From: Salticus scenicus
Taxonomy: Eukaryota; Arthropoda; Arachnida; Araneae; Salticidae
Assembly (NCBI GenBank): GCA_963930645.1
Contig: OZ005653.1
Location: 215,318,184 to 215,382,183 of the forward strand
DNA: 64,000 nt
Reading direction: 5' to 3'
The position numbers were made by a program, and so were the translations under genes. Below are positions 47,491 through 58,770 of the stretch, in pieces; position 1 is the first letter of the stretch, and every line of letters starts with the position of its first letter. The notes under the pieces are model-generated. The model searched no databases. It was given only the letters and a program-made list of their open reading frames with translations, and was not told the origin of the DNA.

Positions 47491-47659
47491 CAGGGTTCCC
47501 ACGGCCACGCCTTTTTTTAAAGGACTTTTCCACCAGAATAATCTTAAGATAAATTTATTCTTAAATGTACATATTAAGTTAACATTTAATAAGAAATTTA
47601 TTTTTAGATAATACTGGTGGAAGAGACCTTGAAAAAAAAATCGGGCTGTTGGAACTCTG
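47491..47659. mobile_element. hAT-type MITE unique to unit A
   Basis: 169 bp with ends CAGGGTTCCCACGGCC and, from the right, CAGAGTTCCAACAGCC. Unit B is uninterrupted here (ATACATATATAAAAAGG near 53990), so it inserted after the duplication or was lost from B. The target is a TA-rich stretch, so the duplication cannot be delimited exactly. CAGGGTTCCC ends are hAT-like. Confidence 0.85.
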
Positions 47660-48179
47660 ATATATAAAAAGACTCAAAGTTATCCTTCATAAAATATCCT
47701 TTGAAAAAGGCGGACACTTCCAGAGCTGTAAAAAAAAAAAAAAAATATGGTAAAATTATACAAAATTGCTCATTAGTACTCAGTAAAAGTAACTGGCATT
47801 TTTATGGAACTAATATTGTATTAAGAATTCAGAAAGAGTAATTATTACTCAGAGTACTATAAAAACCATAACTGCATCTCACTGAAAACAATTGTTTAAT
47901 GTTATATCATTTTAACGTTATTTAAACTTCTTTTATACTCATATTTTTCTTCGTATTAAACGATTCTAAAAAATCTCTTCTCATTTTCAGTATTAAGTCT
48001 GATGTACTGACCTTACATTTAATGTTTTGAAATGTGTCAATTTCCCCCTCTCTCTCTTTTAATTATTTTTGCTGTTTTACAATTTATTATAAGTAAAAAA
48101 AAAAAAAGCAATAAATTTAAATATTTCTTTTGAGTTAACTTTGTGCAAACTTGTTAACAAAGGGCGAAATAATAGTTCT

Positions 48180-48490
48180 CTTTACCATACTGTAAATAAA
48201 TAAATAAATAAAATTCAAACAAGTATCAATCGAAAGAGTATCCAATATCATTAAACATGCTCTTTGACGCATAAAACAATTGTTCTTGACTCCTCGATTT
48301 CCAGCTATAAATTCTGAAAGTACACTAATGATCGGCAAAACCACGCCTGAATTGATAAAACCACATTTACCGAAACAATGAATAGGATCCTAAACAAGCA
48401 AAAATCCAAAGAGCACAGACAAACTTGCCGTTTGATGCATAAATCAGTTGCCATTTCAGCTTTGAGATACATTCTTTCGAGGTACAACGT
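48180..48490. repeat. Internal ~155 bp dimer, three paralogous copies
   Basis: Two diverged half-units, each with AAACAAG..TCAATCGAAAGAG and (T/C)G(A/C)(C/T)GCATAAA motifs. The dimer recurs at 54520-54830 and 61530-61830. Minus-strand frames across it (up to 106 codons at 61483-61803) look protein-like, but the two halves are read in different frames and the copies are frame-shifted against each other, so I treat it as non-coding. Confidence 0.65.
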
Positions 48491-48854
48491 CTGAAATTTT
48501 GTTAATGTCGATTCTAAGAATTGATAATTGTCATGGTTTTATCTGGACTCCTCCCACTCCTCTTTCATTACTATATTTTCAGTCAAATTTAAATATAGGT
48601 TTCTCGAGAACGTTTCTCACGAAGGCAAACGCTTTACGTGTCGAAAGTCGCATTAGATTATGTCCTCTCGAATGAACATCATTTAATTCATTTTTTAATT
48701 ACACTATTGGTATGGGCTCCTTGTTAGTTATAAAAAAAGAAAATAACTTCTGCAATATAAATATTTTTAAAGATATTATAAACTGTTACGCTATAAATAT
48801 GGAATGGTAAAACGATACAGATATATTAAATGTTAGATATATATCATTTAGTAA

Positions 48855-49146
48855 CACTTTTTGTCTCTCTGATAATAAGTTCCGCCTGTGAGCGTTATTC
48901 TTCTAAGTTACATTTTTTCAGAACAAGATTTTCTGTATCGGTATTTATGTTACAAATGAATGTATATTATAGCTATACTCTTTCTAATCAAAGTATTTGT
49001 TTCCACAGTATTTTGATTGCAGGAATAGGAATTTTGAGAATATATTTTTTTTAAATGGAGTGACATGCAAATTAATAAAGAAATACCAACTGGCGTGGTT
49101 AGATATTTTCAAATGACGTGAATCTACGCCAGTATTCACGAAATTG
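48855..49146. mobile_element. piggyBac-like MITE, unit A right copy
   Basis: Inverted relative to the left copy. Starts CACTTTTTGTCTCTCTG with GTAA in place of TTAA (48851-48854) and ends TTCACGAAATTG before TTAA (49147-49150). Contains TTCCGCCTGTGAGCGTTATT, matching the inverted GGGCGTTATT...AGGCGGA of the left copy. Confidence 0.7.
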
Positions 49147-50180
49147 TTAATTTTACTGGTAATAAAAAACTTAATAGGAAAATTGTTTCAACTTTTAGAG
49201 TAAAACAGAACGGAATTCATTGTTGTTTGTAGAGCACTAGAAAAGTTACAAAAGACTTTTTTAAATGCCATTTTCAGTTTTCCCCATCTACATCAAGCAT
49301 AACTGTATCTATAACTAAAAAACGTTGAAATATATATTTTTAAGCAATAGAAGCACAATTGCAGCACAATTGTTTAAAAAATGTTTTTTTTCTGATGATG
49401 CTTTGATAGCGAATACCTTCGAAATATATTTTAATTGTAAATAAGAAACTAATTATTTCCGAAGTTTTAAGATTATAAAATGTCAAAACGTAATTAATTA
49501 TAAAGATTCAGCGATTTTACGAAAGATCATGCATTATCTTGCAGAACCAGATATTTAATTATTATTTTTATTTTTTTCAGTATATTTATTTACAAGCTAA
49601 GAATCTTTTTAAATATACTTAAAACATTACGAGCTCTCTGCAAAATACCTACTTACTCTTCAATGTCTACTCTACAAGTTCTTCCACAATTGATACCGTT
49701 TCCAGTTTCCATCTACTAACTTCTCTGAGCGTCATCTCCAAGCAAGCACGTCAATAGATCTGCAGTTCAAGTACTGCACATTGCCTCCTTGTGACCCAGA
49801 AAAGCTCAACCTAAACTAATCCTGTAATTCTTACAGAACTCACTTGTTTATATTGTAAATCTAAAGGATAGATAAAAGATTGCTTTGCATTTATACTACG
49901 TCATAATGATGCCATTAAAATTTGTCAGAATTTAATTAGCAAAAATAGACTAAATTCTCGATTTTTATTGACAAGAGTATTAAAAAATAATTTTGAGAAT
50001 ATTGTATCATGCAACGGAAAGTGAGAAAAGGTTCATCGCGACCGCAAATATATGCATATATTTATATATATATTATATCAATATCAATATCATATTCATT
50101 TAATGTTTATTTCGCAACAGTAGCAGGAAAAAGTTATGGTTTGGAATACTGAGACAAATAATTATACGAAATTGCAAATA

Positions 50181-50392
50181 CATACTTGCCAACCATCTCA
50201 TTAACATCCGTACAATTGTTAACGCCCCCTGATAAAACGCCCCTTTTCTTATACCACTATATTTTTAGAGTAATTCTGTCCAAATGTTGTTACGATTAAA
50301 TAAGACTAAAATTACTCTAAAAATTTATTGGTGTAGAAAAAAAGGCGGGTACTAAAATTTGTACGGTTCATAATGAGATGGTTGGCAAGTAT
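50181..50392. mobile_element. hAT-type MITE unique to unit B
   Basis: Ends CATACTTGCCAACCATCTCA and, from the right, ATACTTGCCAACCATCTCAT; 212 bp. Flanked by a direct GCAAATA (50174-50180 and 50393-50399), extending to 8 bp with one mismatch. Unit A reads ACGAAATTG straight into an A run at this point, the empty site. Confidence 0.9.
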
Positions 50393-50839
50393 GCAAATAT
50401 ATAAGGATAAGGGTAAGAATTAAAAAAAAAAAAGTAGTTTAAATGAATTAAATAAATTGAACGGAAATATATTTAGATTTTGTTTTAGAATAAATGATGT
50501 GTAATGCTTGATCGCATTTTAAATAAACAACATGTAGTTGTAGATTATTATTTTTTAAATAAAGGATTTGTGACATTTTCAACATCACAGTTTACTTTCA
50601 ACAATATTATAAATTTTGGGGCAAATAATTATGTTGAAACCAATAAAACTGTCGAATGGTTTTGTTTTAATAAAAGTTTTTCTAGTCGTAATATTAGCTA
50701 TGAATATAATTTTTCTGATGTGTATAAAAACAGTGCTGTTCGGTAATGTGTGGCGCTGTAGCAGATGCAGATGAATAATTGACCATGTCGTCAGATGACA
50801 AGTTTTTAAACGTCAATTTTGTGACGTTAGTAGTGTTAG

Positions 50840-51102
50840 CTCTTTCGCCACCGCTGACGTAGCTTCACGTCGTTTAAAAATCTGTAACTCCTCCAGAGAG
50901 CGTTGCTTTTACAATTTTGTATGTCATATATTTCTTGAAAATATACACAGTATTCATATTTGTACAACCAATAAACTATGGATATTAATACTTTGATATC
51001 TGAATATAGAAAATTTTTCACTGAAATATTGTAAATTGGGAGAATAACGCCCACAGGCGGACCTTACTGTCAAAAAGACAAAAACATGCGGTCGCGAAAG
51101 TG
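50840..51102. mobile_element. piggyBac-like MITE, unit B left copy
   Basis: Ends CTCTTTCGCCACCGC and, from the right, CACTTTCGCGACCGC. The left flank is TTAG (decayed TTAA), the right TTAA (51103-51106). Allelic with 45955-46214, so it predates the duplication. Confidence 0.75.
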
Positions 51103-51502
51103 TTAATTAGTAGAAATGAAAAAATACTTCTCTGAAAATGTAAAATGTCGATTCTGTTTCTTTTTAAAATTTGTTTTTAATGCTGATATTGATATACTAT
51201 GCTGCATTTAATATACTATTTTTAAATTGTAAATATACTATTGTTGAAATAAAATGATTCGAAATGAAATAACGTGCCATGTACTGAGTTCCAAATATAA
51301 CATTTAAAGTTTAGTGGAAGTCAAAAAAGGAAAACCAAAATTGGAATTCGAAAACTTATCAGATGAAAAACCGAATTCTTTATTGTCGATAATATTTTGT
51401 TAATTATTTATGTTTCTTTAGAGGTTCATATTACATGAATTTAGAAGCAATATTACAATAAACATCTATAAAATAAAAGAATTTAAAAATACAAAATATA
51501 AT

Positions 51503-51543
<41 letters not shown>

Positions 51544-51584
51544 AAATATATGATAATAATAACAAAACTAAAATTTTCTACATT

Positions 51585-51619
<35 letters not shown>

Positions 51620-51642
51620 CTGGCGTAATGTGTTTATTTATT

Positions 51643-51737
51643 ACTAGCAGGCTACGCCCGCTTCGCTGGTCACTATATTTAAATGAATTTTCAAAAGAAT
51701 TGGATCAGTATTTATATTTTACATCACATTACAAATA

Positions 51738-51773
<36 letters not shown>

Positions 51774-52684
51774 CACTGAAATCGCTTTAGATTTCGCTTT
51801 TTTGGGTATCCGTTTCCTAAGGCAGCTCTTTTTTCTACCCGTACTGCATCAGGTCCAGTTTCCCACTGTCTACAGAAAGGTCTTTCCCGGGCACTTCAAT
51901 CTGGGTATTTATCGACGACTTGTGGATTTTCTGCTATTTAAGAACTACGATTTTAAAGATGACTGTATCTCAGCATCTATTATATATTTTAGTTTTTGAA
52001 CCATGTGTTTTATAGCCCCAGTTATTTACACTATATTACGATTTGATTCCGACCAATGCAATAAAATAAAATAAAAATGTAGATTTTCTTTTAAAAGGAA
52101 TTAAATACATGAAAAACGAATTTTAATCATTTTATCCTTTCTACTATAAACTACCATTTTTTTCACCCAATAAATATTATAAATAATAACAATAATAATA
52201 ATAAAAGATTTTTCTCTTAAAGGAATTAATTAAAAAAATGAAAAATAAAAAGTTGCTATAGTATAAAACATATATATAAACGTAGCAATTTATTTCTACT
52301 GCATTACCATTTGATTTTCAATAAATATAATAATAATAAAAAAAAAAAATAAAAGAAAATAAAAAGAAAATCGCCTTCAAATGAATGTATTAAATAAAAA
52401 ATGAATTGCATAATAGCCGTTGCTAAGATACGCAGACGATTACAATCGAAGAATAAATTCATGAAAAATGAAGCATTAAAGCCAATATTTAAAATCGAAA
52501 AAACATTAATTTAAGAAATTCAAATTCGAATTTCGAAAAAATCTCGATGAGGTGCACGTCTGCAGGTTCCCAGGCACCTATATGCCAAATTTGGAAGCTC
52601 TGCGATCAATAGTGTGAGCACCAGAGCGCAGACAGACACACAGACACACACACACACAGACACTTCTCTTTATTTATATAGACT
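51643..52684 (+). mobile_element. Dispersed ~1.04 kb element, copy 2
   Basis: Starts ACTAGCAGGCTACGCCCGCT, ends CTTTATTTATATAGACTA. Full-length relative of 513-1550. First half of a composite insertion absent from unit A. Includes a poly-A run at 51747-51772. No transposase frame. Confidence 0.75.
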
Positions 52685-53229
52685 AGTTTGTTGTAGAGCG
52701 CCCGTTGAAAAATAATCGTTTCATTTTATTTATTTCTCACTATAAGTAATTCATTTGCTAGCAAGCCCGTGCGAAATTTTCTCACTTTATTTATCTCTTT
52801 ATTACCTTTAAAATTATTATTTTATAGACGTCTTTTTTTTCATATGCATGAGCAAATTTATTTTTATTTTATTCTATTTTATTTTTTACGGGAAAGCATA
52901 TTTCATTTTATGCTCAAAAAAAAAAAAAAAAAAAAAAAAAAGCAACAATTAAAATGTTAAAATGTATTTTAAAGCTTTTATTTTCATATTTTAATTAATT
53001 AAAAAAAATCTAATTATATATTCGTTACAAATAAGGTGCCAAAATGAAAGGCGTAATTTTTCTGATTCCGTTGGTTTAAACAGCTTATCGATCGGACAAT
53101 TAGATTTTTTTAAATTGACTAAAGTAGGAAAATTAGGAGACAGAATCCAAGGAAATCTCTTAAGCCTACTCTTAAGACTAAAGTGTGACAGAATCAGCCA
53201 CGGATGAGGGTAACTATATATGCTGATAT
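52685..53229. mobile_element. Second half of composite insertion in unit B
   Basis: Immediately follows the 1.04 kb element and is likewise absent from unit A, which resumes at TTAATATCATTTTTAAAT (about 46709). Contains GCTAGCAAGCCCGTGCGAAA and CTTATCGATCGGACAATTAG, related to the remnant at 23417-23805. It may be a separate element or the 3' part of a larger one. Confidence 0.65.
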
Positions 53230-55014
53230 TAGTATTATTTTTAAAGAAAGGGTTGTGACCTAATACGAAATCTACGGTTTTTAATTAATCATATTTTTCT
53301 TTGGTCACGATGATATATGAAAACATATTGGATAAATTTAATAAATGTGTAAAGAATCACTGGATAAAGCTAATATCATATGTTTAAAATTGAAGGTTGC
53401 TTGAAATTCGTGCATTTAATTTTATAAATTTTAATAATTTTTATTTATTTTCAGATTTATAAAGAACATTTAAATTATGCCATTTGAGAAAAAACTAACT
53501 AAAAATTTCTTAGATTTTTTAATTCGCGTTGTGGTATACATCTTTGTTTTAACATTTGAAAGAGAGTAAGTTTCCATATTTTGAGGAGTAAGCTCCTCTT
53601 AGGGCATTCTCCAAAAACATTAATTTTTTGAACAGTATTTTTGAAGTATTTACATATTAGTGTTTAATTCACTCAAATTTTATAATCATAAACTTAATAA
53701 ATCAGAAATAATCTGATAATAATGTCAAATAAAAAAAAGTATTTTGGAAGTAGTTCCTCTTGCTTCAAAGCGTCAGAAAATGCTGAAGAGGGAGGAATGC
53801 TTCTATAAGCTAGGTTGTTCAGTGCTCGAAGTCTCCTCCCTCTTTTCCAGACCATTTTCATAGATGAGAACTGACTGCCTTTTTTTTTTTTTTTTTTTCT
53901 ACCAATGTTTTCACGAACATCGTTACCACATTTTTATAGTATTGTGTCATGAATAATAGGATAGAGATTAATATATAAATAAATATATATATACATATAT
54001 AAAAAGGCTGAAAGTTCTCCTTTCTAAAATATCCTTAAAAAAAAGGCGGAGACTTCCAGAGCTGTAAAAAAAGATGGTAAAAATATATAAAATTGCTCAT
54101 TAGTACTCAGTAAAAGTAACTGGCATTTTCATGGAAGTAATATCATTGTCAGGAGTTCAGAAAAAGTATTTATTACTCAGAGCACTATGAAAACCGTAAC
54201 TGCATCTGACTGAAAAAATTTGTTTAATGTTATAAAAATTTAGCATTATTTAAACTTCTTACTCATATTTTTCTTCGTTTTAAATGATTATTAAAAATCT
54301 GTTCTCATTTTCAGTATTTAGTCTGATGTACTGACCTTACATTTAATGTTTTGAAACGCGTAAATTTTTTATCACTCTCTTTTAATTATTTTTTTCTCTT
54401 TTGTAATTTATTATAAGTAAAAAACGGAAAAAAAAAAAAACAGTAAATTTAAATGCGCAAACTTATTAACAAAGGGCGAAATAAAAGTTTTCTTTACCAG
54501 GAAGTTCTTTTTACCATACTGTAAAATAAATAAATAAATAAAATTCAAACAAGTATCAATCGAAAGAGTATTTCATATCATTAAACATGCTCTTTGACGC
54601 ATAAAACAATTGCTCTAGACTGCTCTAGACAGTTATAAATTCTGTAATTACGCTAATGATCGGCAAAACCACGCCTGAATTGATAAAACCACTTTTTACT
54701 AAAATAATGAATAAGATCCTAAACAAGCAAAAATCCAAAAAGCACAGACAAACTTGCTGTTTGATGCATAAATCAGTTGTCCATTTTAGCTTTGAGATTC
54801 ATTCTATCGAGGAATAACATCTAAAAATGTGTTAATGTCGAATCTAAGAATTAAAAGTCATGGTTTCATCGGGACTCCTCCCACTCCTTTCTCATTACTA
54901 CATTTTTACTCAAATTTAAATAGAGATTTCTTAAGAACGGACTTACGAAGGCAAACAATTTATGTGTCGAAAGCCATGTTAGATTATGTCCTCTGGAATG
55001 AACATCATTTAATT

Positions 55015-55050
<36 letters not shown>

Positions 55051-55203
55051 GAAATTGGGATTGGTTCCTGGTTAGGTATAAAAAAAAGAAAATAATTTCT
55101 GCAATATATATAATTTTAAAGATATTATAAACTGTTTCGCGATAAATTTAGAAAGGTTAAATGATACAGATTTGTTAAATGTTAGATATATGTCATTTAG
55201 TAA

Positions 55204-55493
55204 TACTTTTTGTCTCTCTGATAATAAGTTCCGCCTGTGGGCGTTATTTTTCTAAGTTACATTTTTTCAGAACAAGATTTTCTGTATCGATATTTATGTT
55301 ACAAATGAATGTACCTTATAGTTATACTCTTTCTAATCAAAGTATTTGTTTCTACAGTATTTTGATCGTAGGAATAGGAATTTTGAGACTATTTTTAAAA
55401 ATTGTAGTAACATGCAAATTAATAAAGAAATGCCAACTGGCGTGGTTATATATTTTCAAATGACGTGAATGTACGCCAGCGGTCACGAAAGTG
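55204..55493. mobile_element. piggyBac-like MITE, unit B right copy
   Basis: Counterpart of 48855-49146. Right end read inward CACTTTCGTGACCGCTGGCG next to TTAA (55494-55497). The better-preserved CACTTTCG.GACCGC end supports one family for all four copies. Confidence 0.7.
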
Positions 55494-55907
55494 TTAATTT
55501 TACTGGTAATAAAAAACATAATAGGAAAATTTTTTCAACTTTTAAAGTACAACACAACAGAATTCATTGTTGTTTTTTGAGCACTAAAAAAGTTACAAAA
55601 GACATTTGTGAATACCTTTTTCAGTTTTCCCCATCTACATCAAGCATAACTGTATCTATAACTAAAAAATATTGAAATATATATTTTTAAGCAATAGAAG
55701 CACAATTGCAGCACAATTGTTAAAAAAAAAATGTTTTTTTCTGATGATGCCTTGATAGCGAAAAGCTTCGAAATATATTTTAATTATAAAAAAAAAAACT
55801 AATTATTTCTGAAGTTTTTAACATTATAAAATGTCGAAACGTAATTAATTATAAAGATTCAGCGATTTTGCGAAAGATCGTGCATTATCTTATAGAATCA
55901 GATATTT

Positions 55908-55941
<34 letters not shown>

Positions 55942-56095
55942 CAGTATACTTATTTACAAGCCGATAATCTTTTTACATATACCTAAAACGTTACGAGCTC
56001 TCTGCAAAATATCTACTTGCTCTTCGATGTCTACTCTTCAAGTTTTTCCACAATTGATACCGTTTCCAGTTTCCATCCACTAACTTCTCTCCAAG

Positions 56096-56179
56096 CATGG
56101 CTCCCTGCGATTCAGTAGAATAGTATTGTATAGCATTGTATAGTATTGTATAGCTACTATTGTATCGCAGGGAGCCATG
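56096..56179. mobile_element. 84 bp foldback insertion
   Basis: A 16 bp perfect inverted end (CATGGCTCCCTGCGAT) surrounds about 50 bp of ATTGTATAG-type short tandem repeats. Flanked by the direct repeat CTCCAAG (56089-56095, 56180-56186). Unit A has one CTCCAAG at the matching place (about 49736). Confidence 0.8.
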
Positions 56180-56289
56180 CTCCAAGCAAGTACCTCAATA
56201 GAACTGCAGTTCAAGTACTGCACGTAGCCTCCTTGTGACCCACAAAAGCTCAACCTAAACTAATCCTGTGTGATTCGTCCAGAATACAC

Positions 56290-56505
56290 TTTTTTTTTTT
56301 TTTTTCCAATGGCGCGGCACTTTTTTGCGACTTAGAATAGACCGGGAAGGGCGGGGGGTCACCGAAATTGATGACCATTTGTGAAAGAGCACCCAAAGAG
56401 CGGTCATCGCTACCCTCACAGGGACAAAATATCCATTCTCCAGGATTCAAATCCGAGCCCAACCGTGCAGGAGTCAGGGACGTTAACTACTACACCGTCT
56501 GGGCG
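56290..56505 (-). mobile_element. tRNA-derived SINE with 13 bp target duplication
   Basis: On the minus strand it starts CCGCCCAGACGGTGTAGTAG with a box A-like GTAGTAGTTAACG; GGATTTGAATCC is box B-like about 40 nt further on. A GC-richer body follows and ends in poly-A (poly-T at 56290-56305 on the plus strand). The flanks GTCCAGAATACAC (56277-56289) and GTCCAGAACTCAC (56506-56518) are a 13 bp duplication with two mismatches. Unit A has the single empty site TTACAGAACTCAC (about 49831). Confidence 0.92.
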
Positions 56506-56518
56506 GTCCAGAACTCAC

Positions 56519-57209
56519 TTTTGTGAATGACATTTTTAATTTTGCCCATCTACATCAAGCTAAACTGTATCTATCACTAGAAAATTTTATGATATATATT
56601 GAGCTGCACTTTAGAAACACAATCGTGAAAATTATTTTTCCTGATGATAGTGAAGCCGAGAAGCTTCGAAATGCATTTTAATAGTAAATAAGTTTTTAGT
56701 TAAATTTGTTTTATATCTATATGTGTTATATCTAAATGTGTTGTTTTATATCTATAAGTGTCTTTTTAACAAATTTTATAATGAATCCCGTGTTTTAACA
56801 GGTCACTTTTTTCTGAAAGAAGATGCCTTTTACTAGAAACGTTATTTAAATTAATTTAATTTTTATGAAAATTCTGAAATTAATCATTTTTTATTATTCT
56901 TATTCTTTAAGTGAGATTAATGATGAAAGACGATAACTTACCTAGCGTAATTATACATGCAGATCAAAAGTTATAATTTTTATTATTATTTAATTTTTAA
57001 TATCTAAATTTTACTTTTGTGCTCTTAAACAGTTGTTTCTTTTAATACGATGCATAAAAAAATCAAGGTCTAACAGAGCTCATTTTGGTGTCGGGATTTG
57101 CGTAGAGAGACGTTTTTTAGCTTAGGGTTAAAAGATTTTCTTAAACATTTTACTGGGATATTTCAAACTGTCATCAGGCAGCACTGTTTAAAACACGCAC
57201 GCTTTGATA
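56519..57209. other. Partial repeat of unit A/B 3' module, then unassigned DNA
   Basis: 56525-56700 repeats the module around 49265-49450 (CCCATCTACATCAAGCTAAA, CTGATGATAGTGAAGCCGAG). The rest is AT-rich with nothing recognised. Confidence 0.6.
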
Positions 57210-57847
57210 CAGGGTGGTTATAATAAAGTTTCCCCTATAAACAGCGCAAATGGGTGAACGGAATGCAACGAAATTTGGTATATAGACTATACACGAGATG
57301 CGCTCATGGAATTAAAAAAAAAAAAAAAAAAGTTCCAAAATGATAACCAGAGGGCGCCTTTTCCGGAAAAACATTAAATTTAACACAATGAACGACCAAA
57401 ACGGAATACAGAAACAATATTAACATTTATTGACTAGTTTCTTATCCCCTTCTCATCGAACCGCATATACCCTAATATACTTGTTTTATACCCTAACCTG
57501 TTTTGCATAAAGCTTCCTCTTCTACGCAAGCATGCAAATCTCGACATTTTTTTTCACAGAACCTGCAGCTATTTCCGATTTTATATTTTATTACTTATAA
57601 TTCTTGTTCTGGATTGTTAATAGTGTTTCTGCATTCCATTTTGGTCATTTGTTGAGTTAAATTTAATGTTTTTCCGGAAAAAGTGTCCTCTAGTGGACAT
57701 TTTGGATTTTTTTTTTTTTTTTTTTTCTTTCGCAATTTCGTGAGCGTATCTCGTGTATAGTCTATATACCAAATTTCAATGCATTCCGTTCACCCGTTTG
57801 CGGTGCAGGATATTGTTTATAGGGGAAGTTTAATTATATCTACCCTG
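57210..57847. mobile_element. Tc1/mariner-type MITE, 638 bp
   Basis: TA on both sides (57208-57209, 57848-57849). Ends CAGGGTGGTTATAATAAAGT and, from the right, CAGGGTAGATATAATTAAAC. Inverted similarity extends about 185 bp through TTCCCCTATAAACA and GGTATATAGACTATACACGA. Non-coding centre. Confidence 0.88.
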
Positions 57848-57879
57848 TATATTGATGATTCACTTTCACTCAGCAATTA

Positions 57880-58770
57880 CTGCAGCGAGAAAAGTTACAG
57901 GTAGGGGGTTTGGATTGTACTTTTACTGGGTTATTCTACCATGGTGGTACAGAATTGTATTCATGTAGAGAACACTACAAGTATCGAGAACTGTATAGAA
58001 TCTCAGGACTATAAAAGTCATTTTAATGCTTAAAGAAGTGGACGTTTTTGCTTATTTTTTTAACAATGAAATCCAGATATGGGCGGAACTCCCAAACATT
58101 CCATTTACGTACTTGCCAACCATCTCATTAATAACCGTACGATTATTAACGCCCCTAGACAAAACGCCCCTTTTCTCCCATTAATTTATTTTTAGAGTAA
58201 TTCTCTACAAATGTTGTTACGATTAAATAAGAATTAAATTACTCTAAAAACTGACTGGTGTGAAAAAAAAGGCGGTTACTAAAAATTGTACGGTTCATAA
58301 TGAGATGGTTGCCAAGTATCAGGACTGCCAACCATCTCATTAATAAGCGTAGACTTGTTAACGCCCCTTGAAAATGCGCCCCTTTTCCCGCACCACTTTA
58401 TATATAGAGCAATTCTCTCCAAATAGTGTTACGATTAAATAAGAATGAAATTACTCTAAAAAATGACTGGTGTACAAAAAAAGGCGGTGACTAAAACAGG
58501 ACTGCCAACCATCTCCTTAATAAGCGTAGACTTGTTAACGCCCCTTTTCCCACACCACTTTATATTTAGAGCAATTCTCTCCAAATAGTGTTACGATTAA
58601 ATAAGAATGAAATTACTCTAAAAAATTACTGGTGTACAAAAAAAGGCGGTGACTAAAAGTACTACGCTTCATAATGAGATGGTTGGCAAGCATGCAAGTA
58701 TGCATTTAAAAGTAGTTTTTACATACTAATGTGTACATGGTGGAATATACGTAGTGATGTTCTATTTCTT
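57880..58770. repeat. Paralogous segment carrying a MITE composite
   Basis: Colinear with 63740-64000 (GAGAACACTACAAG, TGCATAGAATCT or CTGTATAGAATCTC, AAAAGTAGTTTTTACAT, GATGGAATATACGTAG). The match is interrupted by the insertion at 58109-58701. Confidence 0.85.
58109..58701. mobile_element. Composite of three hAT-type MITE copies
   Basis: Copy 1 58109-58319; copy 2 58320-58496, lacking its right end; copy 3 58497-58701. Copies 2 and 3 start with CAGGACTGCCAACCATCTC, 177 bp apart. The outer flanks CCATTTAC (58101-58108) and GCATTTAA (58702-58709) match at six of eight positions. The paralog near 63932 has a single GCATTTAA, the empty site, so the whole block lies where one target was. Confidence 0.85.

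Larger units (their letters stand above)
45186..49846. repeat. Tandem segmental duplication, unit A
   Basis: Colinear with unit B over about 4.6 kb, from TTGTTTATATTGTGAAC to CAGAACTCAC. Shared landmarks include GCAACGGAAAGTGAGAAAAG (45350 / 50013), CCTAATACGGAATC, GGAGGAATGCTTCTATGAGC (47280), CGGGACTCCTCCCACTCC-like sequence and CCCATCTACATCAAGC. No conserved multi-exon protein is readable through both copies, although short frames exist. Unit A lacks four insertions found in B and has one of its own (47491-47659). Confidence 0.92.
49847..56518. repeat. Tandem segmental duplication, unit B
   Basis: 6.7 kb because it carries about 2.1 kb of insertions absent from A: 50181-50392, 51643-53229, 56096-56179 and 56290-56505. 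Without them the length is about 4.5 kb, matching A. The junction with A is a direct continuation (CAGAACTCACTTGTTTATAT). Confidence 0.92.
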
